Notes: generated by a model not told the origin, from the sequence alone. A stretch of DNA of 23,531 nucleotides from Candidatus Woesearchaeota archaeon (GCA_014729495.1 WJJV01000047.1:1-23531); one strand, 5' to 3'; shown: positions 8,833 to 18,209, counted from the first letter of the stretch. Translations and numbers: made by a program.

Positions 8833-10797
8833 ATGAAAATGAAAAAAAGAGGTCAACTCACAGTATTCATTGTAATAGGAATATTCCTTCTGGCTTTCCT
8901 AGGTGTTGTTATGTACTTCAGGCAGGAGACTGTTGAACAGGAAATTCCAGAAGTGGTGCCGGAATACCTCTTTCCTGTGAAGCAGTATGTTGATTCATGC
9001 CTGGAGACAACTGCTGAGCAGGGAGTGACTGTGCTCGGAGCACAGGGAGGCTACATATACATTCCTGAGAGGATAACATTCGATCCTCAATCCTACATAC
9101 TCTTCGGAGGCATAAAGGTCCCATTATGGTACCATCAGGGAAGGTCAAGAGTGCCTAATCTTGATGTGATGCAGAATGATCTGGAGAGATACATAGCTGA
9201 GAACATTGATGCGTGCCTGGCTGACTTCATTGTGTTTGAGCAGCAGTATGATATATATCCTGAAGAGAACAGGAGTGTTGAGGTTGTGATAACAGACACA
9301 GCAGTGGATGTCACAATGACCTATCCGATGGATGTCAAGCTCAAGAGCGAGGAATCTACAACAAGGATAACCAGATTCAACTCTGAACTGTTTGTCAAGC
9401 TCAAGAGAATGTTCCTCCTGGCAAGAGAGATGATCCAGGCAGAGAACAACCAGCTCTTCTTTGAGCAGATCACACTTGATCTCATGGCAGCAGGAACTGA
9501 CATACCATTCACTGATGTGGTCTTTGAGTGCGGCCAGAAGATATGGTATGTCCCTGAAGTTGAAGAGAAGATAAAGGACCTGCTTTTCTACAACATACCT
9601 AAAGTGAGAGTCAAGTCAACAGATCATGAGCCTTTTGAGGAATCCTATGCAAGATACGAGCTATTGAGAGGATACACTCCTCAGGACATAATGGAAGGGA
9701 ACGCTCCCCAGGACGCACCATCAGATGCATATGAATACTTCCACTTCTTCTGGGATCCGACAGTCAATGATTACAAGGACCTCAGGGCAAACTTCTATTT
9801 TCAGAAGGAATGGCCGTTCTTCATAAGGGTCAATCCAAGCAGTGGACAGACAATGAAATCAAGCTGGGGAAGAGGGACTCCCCAGTACTGGCTGAGCTTC
9901 CTCTGCATAAATGCATATCACTTCACATATGATCTCATATTTCCCATACATGCTGTGGTCAGGGATGACTCAGCATTCGGCGGAAAAGGGTATGCTTTCA
10001 GGTTCGCTTTTCCTGTGAGGATAAACAAGAACGAGGGAGTTAGCACGACCTTCAACTCTGAGATATTTGAGAATCCACAGACAACAGCAGGAGATTACTG
10101 CAATGACAGGCTTGACAAGAAGACGATAGTATATGCTACTGACAAGAAGACCCATGAGGACATACTTGATGCTGAGATAACATTCAACTGCATGGACTTC
10201 TATTATTGCGACCTTGGAACAACTGATACAGAGTTCGGCAGGAACAGGCTTGCTGTGGCTCTGCCATCATTCTGCTCTCCTCCAACCATTGAGGCAGAGC
10301 ATCCTGACTATCACAAATCCTCTGTGACAGTGCCTCCTGATCCTTCATTTGCTGAGATAATAATGACTCCTCTGCAGGAAATGGACTTCAGGGTAGTGAA
10401 GCAGAGGCTTACAGGTCCTGATCTGCAGGAACCTGAAGAGCTTGAGGAAGGCGAGACAGCAGTAGTCTATCTTTCAACAGAACAGCTTGAGGATTATGAC
10501 ATATTCAGGAGATACCCTTATGATGAATCTCCAGAAGAGATGCAGGAAATAAAGCTGGCAGATGATGATGTAAAATACAGGCTTGAAGTATTGCTTCTCA
10601 GCAAGGACAATGAGATGATAGGAGGATTCAGAGGAAACTGGACAGTGGATGACGCTGATCTCAGAGGAAAAAGCACAATAGTGTTCAAGGCAATAGAGAA
10701 CATACCTCATCCTTCAAACGGAGATGAGCAGATAGCAATGATAGCCATGCTTGAGTCAGGAGCATACAATGAGATGGTGATGCCTGAGCTCAGCTGA
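8833..10797 (+). CDS. Large exported protein with prepilin-like N-terminus (cassette B)
   Basis: A 654-aa protein, paralog of the one at 414-2567. The N-terminus MKMKKRGQLTVFIVIG is a class III type signal with predicted cleavage between Gly7 and Gln8, then a hydrophobic helix. An upstream in-frame ATG at 8818 would add five residues; 8833 is chosen because it gives the short basic leader typical of prepilins. No Shine-Dalgarno site precedes it. Shared landmarks with the paralog are PVKQYV, then a Cys, then GGYIY (~residues 45-70), a VKLKR block (~185), and RDDSAF-x-GKGYAF (~375-392). The C-terminal half holds a Cys-containing beta domain in the place of the transthyretin-like domain of the paralog. 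Identity looks low outside these blocks, so the duplication is old. Function unknown; expected on the outer membrane face. Confidence 0.83.
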   Translation: MKMKKRGQLTVFIVIGIFLLAFLGVVMYFRQETVEQEIPEVVPEYLFPVKQYVDSCLETTAEQGVTVLGAQGGYIYIPERITFDPQSYILFGGIKVPLWYHQGRSRVPNLDVMQNDLERYIAENIDACLADFIVFEQQYDIYPEENRSVEVVITDTAVDVTMTYPMDVKLKSEESTTRITRFNSELFVKLKRMFLLAREMIQAENNQLFFEQITLDLMAAGTDIPFTDVVFECGQKIWYVPEVEEKIKDLLFYNIPKVRVKSTDHEPFEESYARYELLRGYTPQDIMEGNAPQDAPSDAYEYFHFFWDPTVNDYKDLRANFYFQKEWPFFIRVNPSSGQTMKSSWGRGTPQYWLSFLCINAYHFTYDLIFPIHAVVRDDSAFGGKGYAFRFAFPVRINKNEGVSTTFNSEIFENPQTTAGDYCNDRLDKKTIVYATDKKTHEDILDAEITFNCMDFYYCDLGTTDTEFGRNRLAVALPSFCSPPTIEAEHPDYHKSSVTVPPDPSFAEIIMTPLQEMDFRVVKQRLTGPDLQEPEELEEGETAVVYLSTEQLEDYDIFRRYPYDESPEEMQEIKLADDDVKYRLEVLLLSKDNEMIGGFRGNWTVDDADLRGKSTIVFKAIENIPHPSNGDEQIAMIAMLESGAYNEMVMPELS

Positions 10798-10806
10798 AGC
10801 ACTGAT

Positions 10807-10930
10807 CCTGGACTCCAGGACAGTACCTCAAGAGACTCCAAATCATGGATAAAAATATAAATCAACAGGAATAAAGACCATTAAAAGAGAAAGAGCACTA
10901 AAAGAGAAATAGCACTAAAACAGCATAAGG
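10807..10930 (+). promoter_or_regulatory. Leader region with TATA-like site and 17-nt direct repeat
   Basis: A palindrome CCTGGA-C-TCCAGG lies at 10807-10819. An A/T-rich TATA-like stretch AAAAATATAA lies at 10851-10860. A tandem 17-nt direct repeat, TAAAAGAGAAAKAGCAC, spans 10882-10898 and 10899-10915. Predicted transcription start (TATA plus ~26 nt) falls at the first repeat. AAGG at 10927-10930 could act as a ribosome-binding site for the in-frame ATG at 10937 rather than the one at 10931. Confidence 0.4.
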
Positions 10931-13900
10931 ATGAAGATGAAGACAAGGAATGACCAGCGAACAGGGAAAGATAGGATCCTGGGAATAAAGCCAGAAGCAT
11001 TAGTAAATAGGGCACTGCCTCTGATAGCCATGTTCTGCATATACCTCATTGTCAACATAACCCTTGTCCAGGCACTGTCCATATCCCACAATCCAACAAC
11101 AGGTGTCAATGCGACTGACAGGAATGCTGAGATCAGCTGGACAACTGATGAAGATGCAGACAGCATTGTGAATTATGGAACAACGACCTCGCTCGGAGAG
11201 ACAGTTTCTGATGATGAGCTCAAGACAGATCATAATGCGGTTCTTGAGCTTCTGGATCCTGACACAACATACTATTACAGTATAGAGTCAAGGAATGAGA
11301 GCGGAACAGCAGTTACTGATGACAATTTAGGAAGCTATTATTCTTTCACTACATCAGCGGACACCAATCCCCCTTCTCTCAATGCCACATTTCCTCAGTA
11401 CCATAATGCTCATTGGATAGGTCTTACTGGTGTAACAGAGCCTGACAGCATACTGAGAGTGTATGTGAACAAGGCACCTGTCTCAGTAGGAACATCTGAT
11501 TATGATTACATAGCATCATCAGACTCAACAGGAATCTTTGTTTTCCCGAGGATAAACCTTCCTCTTGACACAAATGTTGTTGCAGTCCACATAACAGACT
11601 CTGCAGGCAATGAATATTCAGAGACCAATGGAATAGAGATAGATGATTTGCCTCCTGAAGTATCTCTCAGTGTGTCAAGCCCTGACCAGTCATACTCATA
11701 CGAGCTTGACTATCTCCCACAGGTCTCTCCTTCAGTGAATCTGGATATCAAAGGAAATGTCAGCGAGGCTGTCAACATATCATATCAGATAGGAAATGAC
11801 ACCAATGAGATGTCCTCAAATGGAACATTTGAGTTCACTGTGAATCTTGACGACCAGGAATCAACACGAGTATCAATAGATTTCATCGACAAGGCAGGCA
11901 ATATTGTCAACTTCTACAATGACATAGTCGTGGACCCTAATCCTCCTGTCTTCCAATGGACAAACATTGAGGATCTTGATCCATCATACAACTCCCATGT
12001 CAGGATAAAAGGCAATGTCTCAAAAAAAGGTGTTGATGTCCTAGTGTTCGTGAACGAGAACACAAGAGGCCTTGACTCATGGAGCACAAGCCTTCTTAGC
12101 ATAGCAGAAAATTATGGAGGAGTTCTTACAGGAATCTATGATGATGATTATCATGTGAAGAGCAAGAGAGGAGGAGACTTTGAAGTGGACATATTCCTTA
12201 CACAGGAGATTGAAGGAGGCGGCGAGACAATAGATCCAGAAAGATTCCCTCCTTCACCTCAGGCTCCAGAGCCTCAGCCAGGACAGCAGCCTCCAGTAAC
12301 TGAGGGCATCACAATACCTACATCATGGATAAATAACATCAAAATCATTGCAGTTGACAAATTCGGAAGAAATGCCACTGAAGAAGGCATAATAAACTAT
12401 GCAAAGTGCGGAATAGGTGGAGACTGGCAGGTAAACATAGGAGAAGTCACCCCTACAATAGTCACTCCTGAGCTTCTCAGGAGAGGAATAGCAGAGCTTA
12501 GCTTTCCAGGAGAGCTTGTATGGAGGGGACCTGAGACAGAGGATCCTCCTATACTTGAGCAGATACGCGTGAGCCAGCTGGAGCTGAACACAGAGGAAAG
12601 GGAAAGATATGCTGTTGATCCCTATAAGATAGCTCCTTCAGAGTTCGGTGCATTCTTTGATCCCCAGCTCTCAAACGCTTTCTATGTGACAATTCCTCTG
12701 AACAAGGTCAATTACACCCAGGACTGGGAGGAGCTCAAGAAAGAGCTTGATATAGAGAAGGATCTGCTCATAAAGATACCTCTTGAGATAGAGATACCTT
12801 ACATCTATGAGACCCTTGACGGAAGGAAAGTGCAGAGGACCCAGAAGCACTGCGTTGATGTGGTCACTACACTTGATATTGAGATACCAGAAGAGGTGAT
12901 ACCTGAATGGCTTCTCAAGGATTCAATAAAGTTCATAGACAATGTTCTTAATTTCATAGACAGTGTGCTTGAGCCTCTGGAGCAGATAATAATAACTGTG
13001 TTTGTGACATGCATTGTATCATGGGTTGTGTATTTTGTCATGATTGCCTATGAGAAGTTTGCATGCGCAGGCTCAGGGGACAGGCCCAGCAGCCAGTGCC
13101 TCTCAGCAAGGCAGAAGACAATGAAGACAAAGATATCCATGCAGTGGATATGCGACAGGATATTCTGCCCAAGCGTGCCCATGATAGACAAGTACATCCA
13201 GCAGAAAGGCCTCTCAGGAGGAAAGAAATCTGACGGCGGTCTTGTGTGCGACTCTCAGGGAGCAAATGATGTCAACTATCTTGCAAAGCTGGAAGGCCAG
13301 TCAACTGTAGGCGAACAGAGCCTTGAGATAATAGAGAGATGCGACCAGGGCAGCGGCAATCCAGCAGAATGCTGCGGACAGAGATACATGAATGAGTGGG
13401 ATTCAGCCTGCGTGGGAATAACCAATGAACTTGATGAGGCTAAATGCATACTTGCCATGGACACAGGAAACGACCAGCTTGCCACATCACCCTCATGCTC
13501 AAATGACATAAAAGGGATATTCAGGAGATGGAAGATGTCTGACATCTGCTCTTCAGGCAATCAGGGCAGCAACATAACATTTGTGAGATCCACTGGCTTC
13601 AGTGTGTGCAAGGAAGGTGATGTGTGGTATTACTGCGATGTTGTCGAGCCTGGAATTGAGGATCAGGCAGGGCTTGAGCTTCAGCAGCCAAAGACAAATC
13701 CCAGCAGGCAGGAAGGATGCGAAGGATTCATCAAGCCTTATTCTGACGGAAAGAATGTGTATGCAGTCGGGCCAGCTGAAAGGAATAACTATCCAAAAAG
13801 GATCAGGGCAAAAGTGGGCGTTGACGAGCGTCTGATAGCTCTCTATGTGCAGGATGTGAGCGATCTCTCAAGGACAAGATGCGTTTCAGGAGGAAACATA

Positions 13901-16297
13901 GCAGGCAAGAGAGTTGGAGTTGAGGAGATAACAGGCTGCGGAATAGATTCCCAGGGAATAATATATAAGTTCACAGGAACAGAAGTAGGTCCTATTGAGA
14001 ACGGTGAGATGGTGAAAGTGGTAAATCCTGTTCCTGCTGACTGCAATGGCGCTGGAGAGCACTCTCCAAGCCCTATGAGAAATGATTATCTTAATGACAA
14101 CAGGCAGTTTGTGATAAACCCAGGACAGGACCTCACAACATCGCTTGTATGCGTGTGCCTTCCAGGCATAAGCGGAAACCTCATATTGTGGAAGAACATA
14201 CTCACAGCTGTGAAAGGCTGCTTTCAGTCAATACTCGCCACAGGAGATGGAAGCGCAGGAGTATGCAGGGATGTGCTCTCATCCTATGTCTGCGATGTGA
14301 TATTCAAGGCAATAAGGTGCTTCAAGCAGAGATTCGGAGGATATGAATCTGATTATTATGAGTCAGGATCAATAAACAAGTTCTTCAATACACTGTCATC
14401 TGCAGGCAATCAGGTGCAGAATGATGTTGTAGACAGGTATGGATCGACTAACATGTACAATACTCTTTTCAATGAGAGGAAGCTCATGACAGCCGCATGC
14501 TTATGGGCTTTCACAGGCACATTTGACCTTGATATAGCAGCAGAGCTCAGTGGTGCAGGGGCTGCGGCAATAGGATCTAAAGTGGCTGCGCTCAATCCTA
14601 CAAGAAGGTTTGTCAGTGCAAATCCTCTTCCTCCTAATTCAGGAAAGCCTGCATGGATATATCATGCTGGTGTTGCAATCATAGCTGGAACTGATATAAA
14701 TTACAGGGTACAGCTTGTCTGCTCTGATGCAACAACCTGCAATCCAGTTGAAGGCTTTAATGGAGGCCAGTGCGACTGCTTTGGAACAGGAGAGAAGATA
14801 AGGGATATAACACTAAACATCGGAGCAGGATACCTTGGAGCAGGAGAGATGATCGGAGCTAATGATGGAGTAGCTTATGTAAGGACAGAGGGCGATCCTG
14901 TGAGGTATGATACTCTGAGAATAACCTGGGAGCCTGTAGGATCTGTTGAACAGATCAGCGGAGGTGTGGTGAACCAGCCGATTGAGCTTGTGGGAGCTAA
15001 TCCTCCAAAAGAATGCGGATTTGACAGGGTTGCAGGAGTGTACAGATGCACGTTTGATGTGGGCGAGGCAGGTTATGCTTATTTCATAGAGGAGCCTGAA
15101 TCTGAAGAAGATACATATTACATAGGTGATGATGTGCAGTTTGAGGCAAAGGTCGAGAAGAGAAGCCCTGGATTCAATCCTGACAATCCTGACTCTGTTA
15201 ATCCAAATGAGCAGGTAGTGTTCTATATCAAGTACTCATTCATAGACAATGGCAGGCCAATACCCCAGCACAATGATAAGCTGATTGAGATAATAACTGA
15301 TGGAGTCTACACTTATGATATTCCTCAGCAGAGCCTTGAGATAAATGAGAATCTGATAATGGGATACTATGAAGGCGGAAGATACAGCATATCTCCTGTT
15401 ACAGTTCCTACACTGACAAGGATAGAGAATGTAAGGCTCTCCACAACAGAGGATGCAGGAGCAGACGTTGACTTCTATGTGAAGTTCACAGATAAGCTCT
15501 CAGCAGATGACACTCCTGAACAGGCAAAGGCAAAGATAAAAGCATGTGATGGCACCATAACACAAGAGAAGAAATTCAATCCTGAAGGAGCTGCAGCAGA
15601 ATCTGCTGGATGCTCTTTCAAGTCAATATCAAGTGTGCAGAAGACAGAAGATGAAGGCCAGTTCCTTCTTACATATCATGGAGTGAATCTCCTGGTTGAT
15701 GCTGACGACACAGCAGCAGGAAGGTTTTTTGCAGTAGACTACAATCTTCCACAGGTCAACTCAGAGGATTGCAATGCTGAGTTTGAGGAGACATGGACAC
15801 TGAGGTACGGATTGTACAGGTGCAAAAGGATAGATGAGGATCAGCCTTACAGCCTGTCCAACTGCAGGGTAGGAACAATAAATGATGAGGTTGTGAAGTT
15901 CCAGGGCGAGCCGCAGAGCGGTGAGGAGACATTCCAGGTCGTGTGCTCAAAGTCAGGCAGCAGAGGTTCGGGAGGTCAGTGCTTCATAAACAGGATAGAG
16001 ACCTCGCCCTGCACATGCGGAGATGACCAGATAACAGAGAGAGAGCTCAGGAACAAGTTCTGCTATTATGACACATTTACAGGAGAGAAAAAAGAGATGG
16101 AATACAAGGCATGCACACTCAATGAGAAAGTGACTCTTGACAACTCAAGAGCCACATATCTGGAGATAGATGACGGCCAGGGAGGCAAGAGGCTTTGGTG
16201 CGGCTGCGATCCTCTTGACGGAAGCATGGTGGACTGCACAAACAGGATGTGCACACAGACAGATCAGGGCTCCTACAGGTGTGTAAGTGCTCCCTGA
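10931..16297 (+). CDS. Giant membrane-anchored FN3/Ig-like Cys-rich protein (cassette B)
   Basis: A 1788-aa exported protein of unknown function. A hydrophobic segment at residues 28-49, after a basic leader, acts as signal or anchor. Residues ~50-145 fit a fibronectin type III-like fold (AEISWTTDEDA, TYYYSI). Ig-like modules follow to ~500, with D-S-A-G-N and D-K-A-G-N turns and N-glycosylation sequons, then a Pro/Gln-rich linker (~440-460). Residues ~640-720 repeat the plan of the cassette A giant: beta strands, amphipathic F-I-D-N-V, F-I-D-S-V helix, and a strong hydrophobic segment (~683-704). A Cys-rich region leads to C1074-V-C-L-P-G-I1080, the C-x-PGI module also found at C956 of the 1094-aa protein. 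The last ~600 residues are Cys-rich beta modules absent from that protein. Starts at 10931 or 10937. The size is unusual for a small-genome archaeon. Confidence 0.82.
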   Translation: MKMKTRNDQRTGKDRILGIKPEALVNRALPLIAMFCIYLIVNITLVQALSISHNPTTGVNATDRNAEISWTTDEDADSIVNYGTTTSLGETVSDDELKTDHNAVLELLDPDTTYYYSIESRNESGTAVTDDNLGSYYSFTTSADTNPPSLNATFPQYHNAHWIGLTGVTEPDSILRVYVNKAPVSVGTSDYDYIASSDSTGIFVFPRINLPLDTNVVAVHITDSAGNEYSETNGIEIDDLPPEVSLSVSSPDQSYSYELDYLPQVSPSVNLDIKGNVSEAVNISYQIGNDTNEMSSNGTFEFTVNLDDQESTRVSIDFIDKAGNIVNFYNDIVVDPNPPVFQWTNIEDLDPSYNSHVRIKGNVSKKGVDVLVFVNENTRGLDSWSTSLLSIAENYGGVLTGIYDDDYHVKSKRGGDFEVDIFLTQEIEGGGETIDPERFPPSPQAPEPQPGQQPPVTEGITIPTSWINNIKIIAVDKFGRNATEEGIINYAKCGIGGDWQVNIGEVTPTIVTPELLRRGIAELSFPGELVWRGPETEDPPILEQIRVSQLELNTEERERYAVDPYKIAPSEFGAFFDPQLSNAFYVTIPLNKVNYTQDWEELKKELDIEKDLLIKIPLEIEIPYIYETLDGRKVQRTQKHCVDVVTTLDIEIPEEVIPEWLLKDSIKFIDNVLNFIDSVLEPLEQIIITVFVTCIVSWVVYFVMIAYEKFACAGSGDRPSSQCLSARQKTMKTKISMQWICDRIFCPSVPMIDKYIQQKGLSGGKKSDGGLVCDSQGANDVNYLAKLEGQSTVGEQSLEIIERCDQGSGNPAECCGQRYMNEWDSACVGITNELDEAKCILAMDTGNDQLATSPSCSNDIKGIFRRWKMSDICSSGNQGSNITFVRSTGFSVCKEGDVWYYCDVVEPGIEDQAGLELQQPKTNPSRQEGCEGFIKPYSDGKNVYAVGPAERNNYPKRIRAKVGVDERLIALYVQDVSDLSRTRCVSGGNIAGKRVGVEEITGCGIDSQGIIYKFTGTEVGPIENGEMVKVVNPVPADCNGAGEHSPSPMRNDYLNDNRQFVINPGQDLTTSLVCVCLPGISGNLILWKNILTAVKGCFQSILATGDGSAGVCRDVLSSYVCDVIFKAIRCFKQRFGGYESDYYESGSINKFFNTLSSAGNQVQNDVVDRYGSTNMYNTLFNERKLMTAACLWAFTGTFDLDIAAELSGAGAAAIGSKVAALNPTRRFVSANPLPPNSGKPAWIYHAGVAIIAGTDINYRVQLVCSDATTCNPVEGFNGGQCDCFGTGEKIRDITLNIGAGYLGAGEMIGANDGVAYVRTEGDPVRYDTLRITWEPVGSVEQISGGVVNQPIELVGANPPKECGFDRVAGVYRCTFDVGEAGYAYFIEEPESEEDTYYIGDDVQFEAKVEKRSPGFNPDNPDSVNPNEQVVFYIKYSFIDNGRPIPQHNDKLIEIITDGVYTYDIPQQSLEINENLIMGYYEGGRYSISPVTVPTLTRIENVRLSTTEDAGADVDFYVKFTDKLSADDTPEQAKAKIKACDGTITQEKKFNPEGAAAESAGCSFKSISSVQKTEDEGQFLLTYHGVNLLVDADDTAAGRFFAVDYNLPQVNSEDCNAEFEETWTLRYGLYRCKRIDEDQPYSLSNCRVGTINDEVVKFQGEPQSGEETFQVVCSKSGSRGSGGQCFINRIETSPCTCGDDQITERELRNKFCYYDTFTGEKKEMEYKACTLNEKVTLDNSRATYLEIDDGQGGKRLWCGCDPLDGSMVDCTNRMCTQTDQGSYRCVSAP

Positions 16298-16356
16298 TTC
16301 TATCTTACTATCTTATTATTGATAATCTTATGATAACTGAATCAGATGAGGATAAC

Positions 16357-17211
16357 ATGTCACAGAAAAGAGCAAAACATGCATCAGGATTTGCAGTAGA
16401 GCTGAAAGAGTCATTGCTGGACTCAGGCAGGATATCATTCCTTGCAAAGAGCGCTCTCTCAGACCTGTCTTTCTTTGTGCTGTTCTCTATTGCATTCACA
16501 TGGTTCTTCCAGAAGATAGCTCCCCTGATAGAGCAGATAAACCTGCTGATGTCGCAGCTTGGAGGCAGCATGCCTTCAGACTATTCAATGCCTGACAAAG
16601 AGAGTTTTGGAGAGATTGTCGCCCAGTACCAGCAGGTGACTGATCTTGCGCATGCTCTGTTTTATTATCTGGCAATACTTATTGCTGTAACCTTCCTGCT
16701 TTGGTGTGTTTTCCAGGGAACATCCTGGTGGATAGCCCACAGGAAGCTTAAGCATGAGGTAAGCTGGCTGCAGTTCATAAAGAGATTCAGCGCAGCATCT
16801 TTGGTTTATGCCCTGCTTACAGCAGTGATACTGCTTATCATCGCCCAGATATCAAGGATAACCTCTTTTGGAGGCATAGGCCTCATTGATACAAGAACAT
16901 TGTTCTATGCAGGAGCAATAGCATTGATTGCGCTGTCATACTTTGCAGTGTACACTTTTGCAGTGCTTGATGAGGGATTCAGGAAGATGCTAAGGGCATT
17001 GCGAAAGACAGCAGTCAGTTCATGGAAGAAATCACTGCCTCCATTCATAGCAGTGCTGATCATCTTAGGAGTGTTCTATATTGTCATGAAGGCCATAGCA
17101 TACTCAGGGACAGATGTCTTCTACACAGTCCTTGCAGGACTCATAATATTCCTTCCAATGGCAGCATGGATAAGGGTTTATATGTGCAGGACAGTTAATA
17201 ATATAAAATAA
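16357..17211 (+). CDS. Six-helix membrane protein (cassette B)
   Basis: A 284-aa integral membrane protein, paralog of the one at 7747-8727. Hydrophobic helices lie at about 32-52, 100-120, 144-166, 182-204, 228-247 and 253-272. Matching positions include a W-I-A-H-R-K-L loop before helix 3, a basic RKMLRALRK stretch before helix 5, and a final A-A-W-I-R-V-Y helix end matching A-T-W-I-K-I-Y in the paralog. The Lys/His-rich tail of the paralog is missing. The start at 16357 is chosen because GAGGAT (16348-16353) precedes it; the open frame extends back to 16249, overlapping the giant gene, and an ATG at 16330 has no ribosome-binding site. It lies 59 nt after the giant gene and is probably co-transcribed. 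Function unknown. Confidence 0.77.
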   Translation: MSQKRAKHASGFAVELKESLLDSGRISFLAKSALSDLSFFVLFSIAFTWFFQKIAPLIEQINLLMSQLGGSMPSDYSMPDKESFGEIVAQYQQVTDLAHALFYYLAILIAVTFLLWCVFQGTSWWIAHRKLKHEVSWLQFIKRFSAASLVYALLTAVILLIIAQISRITSFGGIGLIDTRTLFYAGAIALIALSYFAVYTFAVLDEGFRKMLRALRKTAVSSWKKSLPPFIAVLIILGVFYIVMKAIAYSGTDVFYTVLAGLIIFLPMAAWIRVYMCRTVNNIK

Positions 17212-17271
17212 TAAGATATTCTAGATATTTATATTATCTTCAGTATAAATAGCTTTAAAGAATCACTAAGA
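17212..17271. terminator. A/T-rich convergent terminator region
   Basis: Sixty bases separate two converging genes. They are strongly A/T-rich and contain an inverted repeat AAGATA (17213-17218) / TATCTT (17235-17240). Transcripts from both sides probably end here, though archaeal termination needs only T-tracts and the exact points cannot be fixed. Confidence 0.35.
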
Positions 17272-18033
17272 CTATTCTTCTTTCCCTTTCTGCTCTAGAC
17301 CATAATCACTGAGTTCATCCACGCTTTCATCATGTACAATATGCCTGTAAAGCTTATGGGCTTTGCCTTTTCCCATCATCATGAATGATGCAGGATCCTT
17401 GATATTGTATTTCTGCTGTATCATTGGCTTCAGATGAGAGACTATCTCCTCATCCTTGTATGTTCCGAACAGATGATTCTCATAATTCTGGTTCATAATC
17501 TGCCTGTGAGCTATAGCAGTCTGGGTCTTCTGCATCATGAAGTGGGTTTTCACGTCATTTACCTGTTTCTTGTCATCCTTTATGATGTTATCTACCCATG
17601 CTGAGAGATCCTGAGGTTTTCCATTCTTGTCATAGAGCAGGGGTGATGTATTGTTCATGTATCCTACAAGAACCTTGTACTGCTCCTCAGGCTCTTTGAC
17701 TTCACTTAGAAGCTTGTCAAGCATCTCAGGGCTTACTTTCTCAAGATAAGCCTTGATTCCATCAACAAGAGCCTTCTTGACTCCTTCTTCATTTCCTTTG
17801 AGCTTTGTGGTGTCATCCCCTACATGTTTTGCAAGGCCTGCTTTAAGTGATTCGTAGAAACTGCTGACAGCAGGATCAAACACTTCTGTAAGAAAATGCT
17901 TCTGCCTGTCCTCATCCATATGCTTATCATAATGAGAATAAGCTTTATCCAGTGATTCCACACTCTTGCTTCTCAGCTCTGTCATTATCTCATCAAGTGT
18001 AGATGGGGGACCATCCTTTTTCTCCTCTGCCAT
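17272..18033 (-). CDS. Soluble charged helical protein, unknown function
   Basis: A 253-aa protein that I do not recognise. It starts MAEEKKDG, has no signal peptide or membrane helix, and is rich in Lys, Glu and Asp with mostly helical heptad-like stretches. Met and Gln cluster at ~160-205 (FMMQKTQ, IMNQNYENH), and SFMMMGKGKAHK lies near residue 225. No cysteine is visible, so it is probably cytoplasmic. The open frame extends upstream to 18117, but the ATG at 18033 is preferred: a TATA box at 18057-18064 would place the transcription start at this codon, giving a leaderless message. It diverges from the nucleotidyltransferase gene and converges on the surface cassette. Confidence 0.65.
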   Translation of the reverse strand: MAEEKKDGPPSTLDEIMTELRSKSVESLDKAYSHYDKHMDEDRQKHFLTEVFDPAVSSFYESLKAGLAKHVGDDTTKLKGNEEGVKKALVDGIKAYLEKVSPEMLDKLLSEVKEPEEQYKVLVGYMNNTSPLLYDKNGKPQDLSAWVDNIIKDDKKQVNDVKTHFMMQKTQTAIAHRQIMNQNYENHLFGTYKDEEIVSHLKPMIQQKYNIKDPASFMMMGKGKAHKLYRHIVHDESVDELSDYGLEQKGKEE

Positions 18034-18056
18034 GCTATTCCTGATACTCTTGCTAC

Positions 18057-18064
18057 CATATAAA
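18057..18064 (-). promoter_or_regulatory. TATA box for the 253-aa protein (leaderless spacing)
   Basis: On the minus strand TTTATATG is preceded by purine-rich GAAAGA. Its centre lies 27 nt from the A of the ATG at 18033, the distance expected between a TATA box and transcription start in archaea. The message is therefore predicted to begin at its start codon. Confidence 0.6.
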
Positions 18065-18209
18065 TCTTTCGCTTTTCTGGAGTGATGATAATACCTGATG
18101 ATGATACATTTAGTCAATGGCCATCATCAGCTGGAAACATCTGAGATGCGCCTTTATTTTAGGCTTTTAGGCTCATAATTCTATTATGACTTTTGTGTCA
18201 CAGTATTAT

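Noticed and set aside
16249..16356. An upstream start at 16249 or 16330 for the second membrane protein
   Set aside because: The 16249 start would overlap the end of the giant gene, and neither start has a ribosome-binding site, whereas GAGGAT precedes the ATG at 16357, where similarity to the paralog begins soon after.
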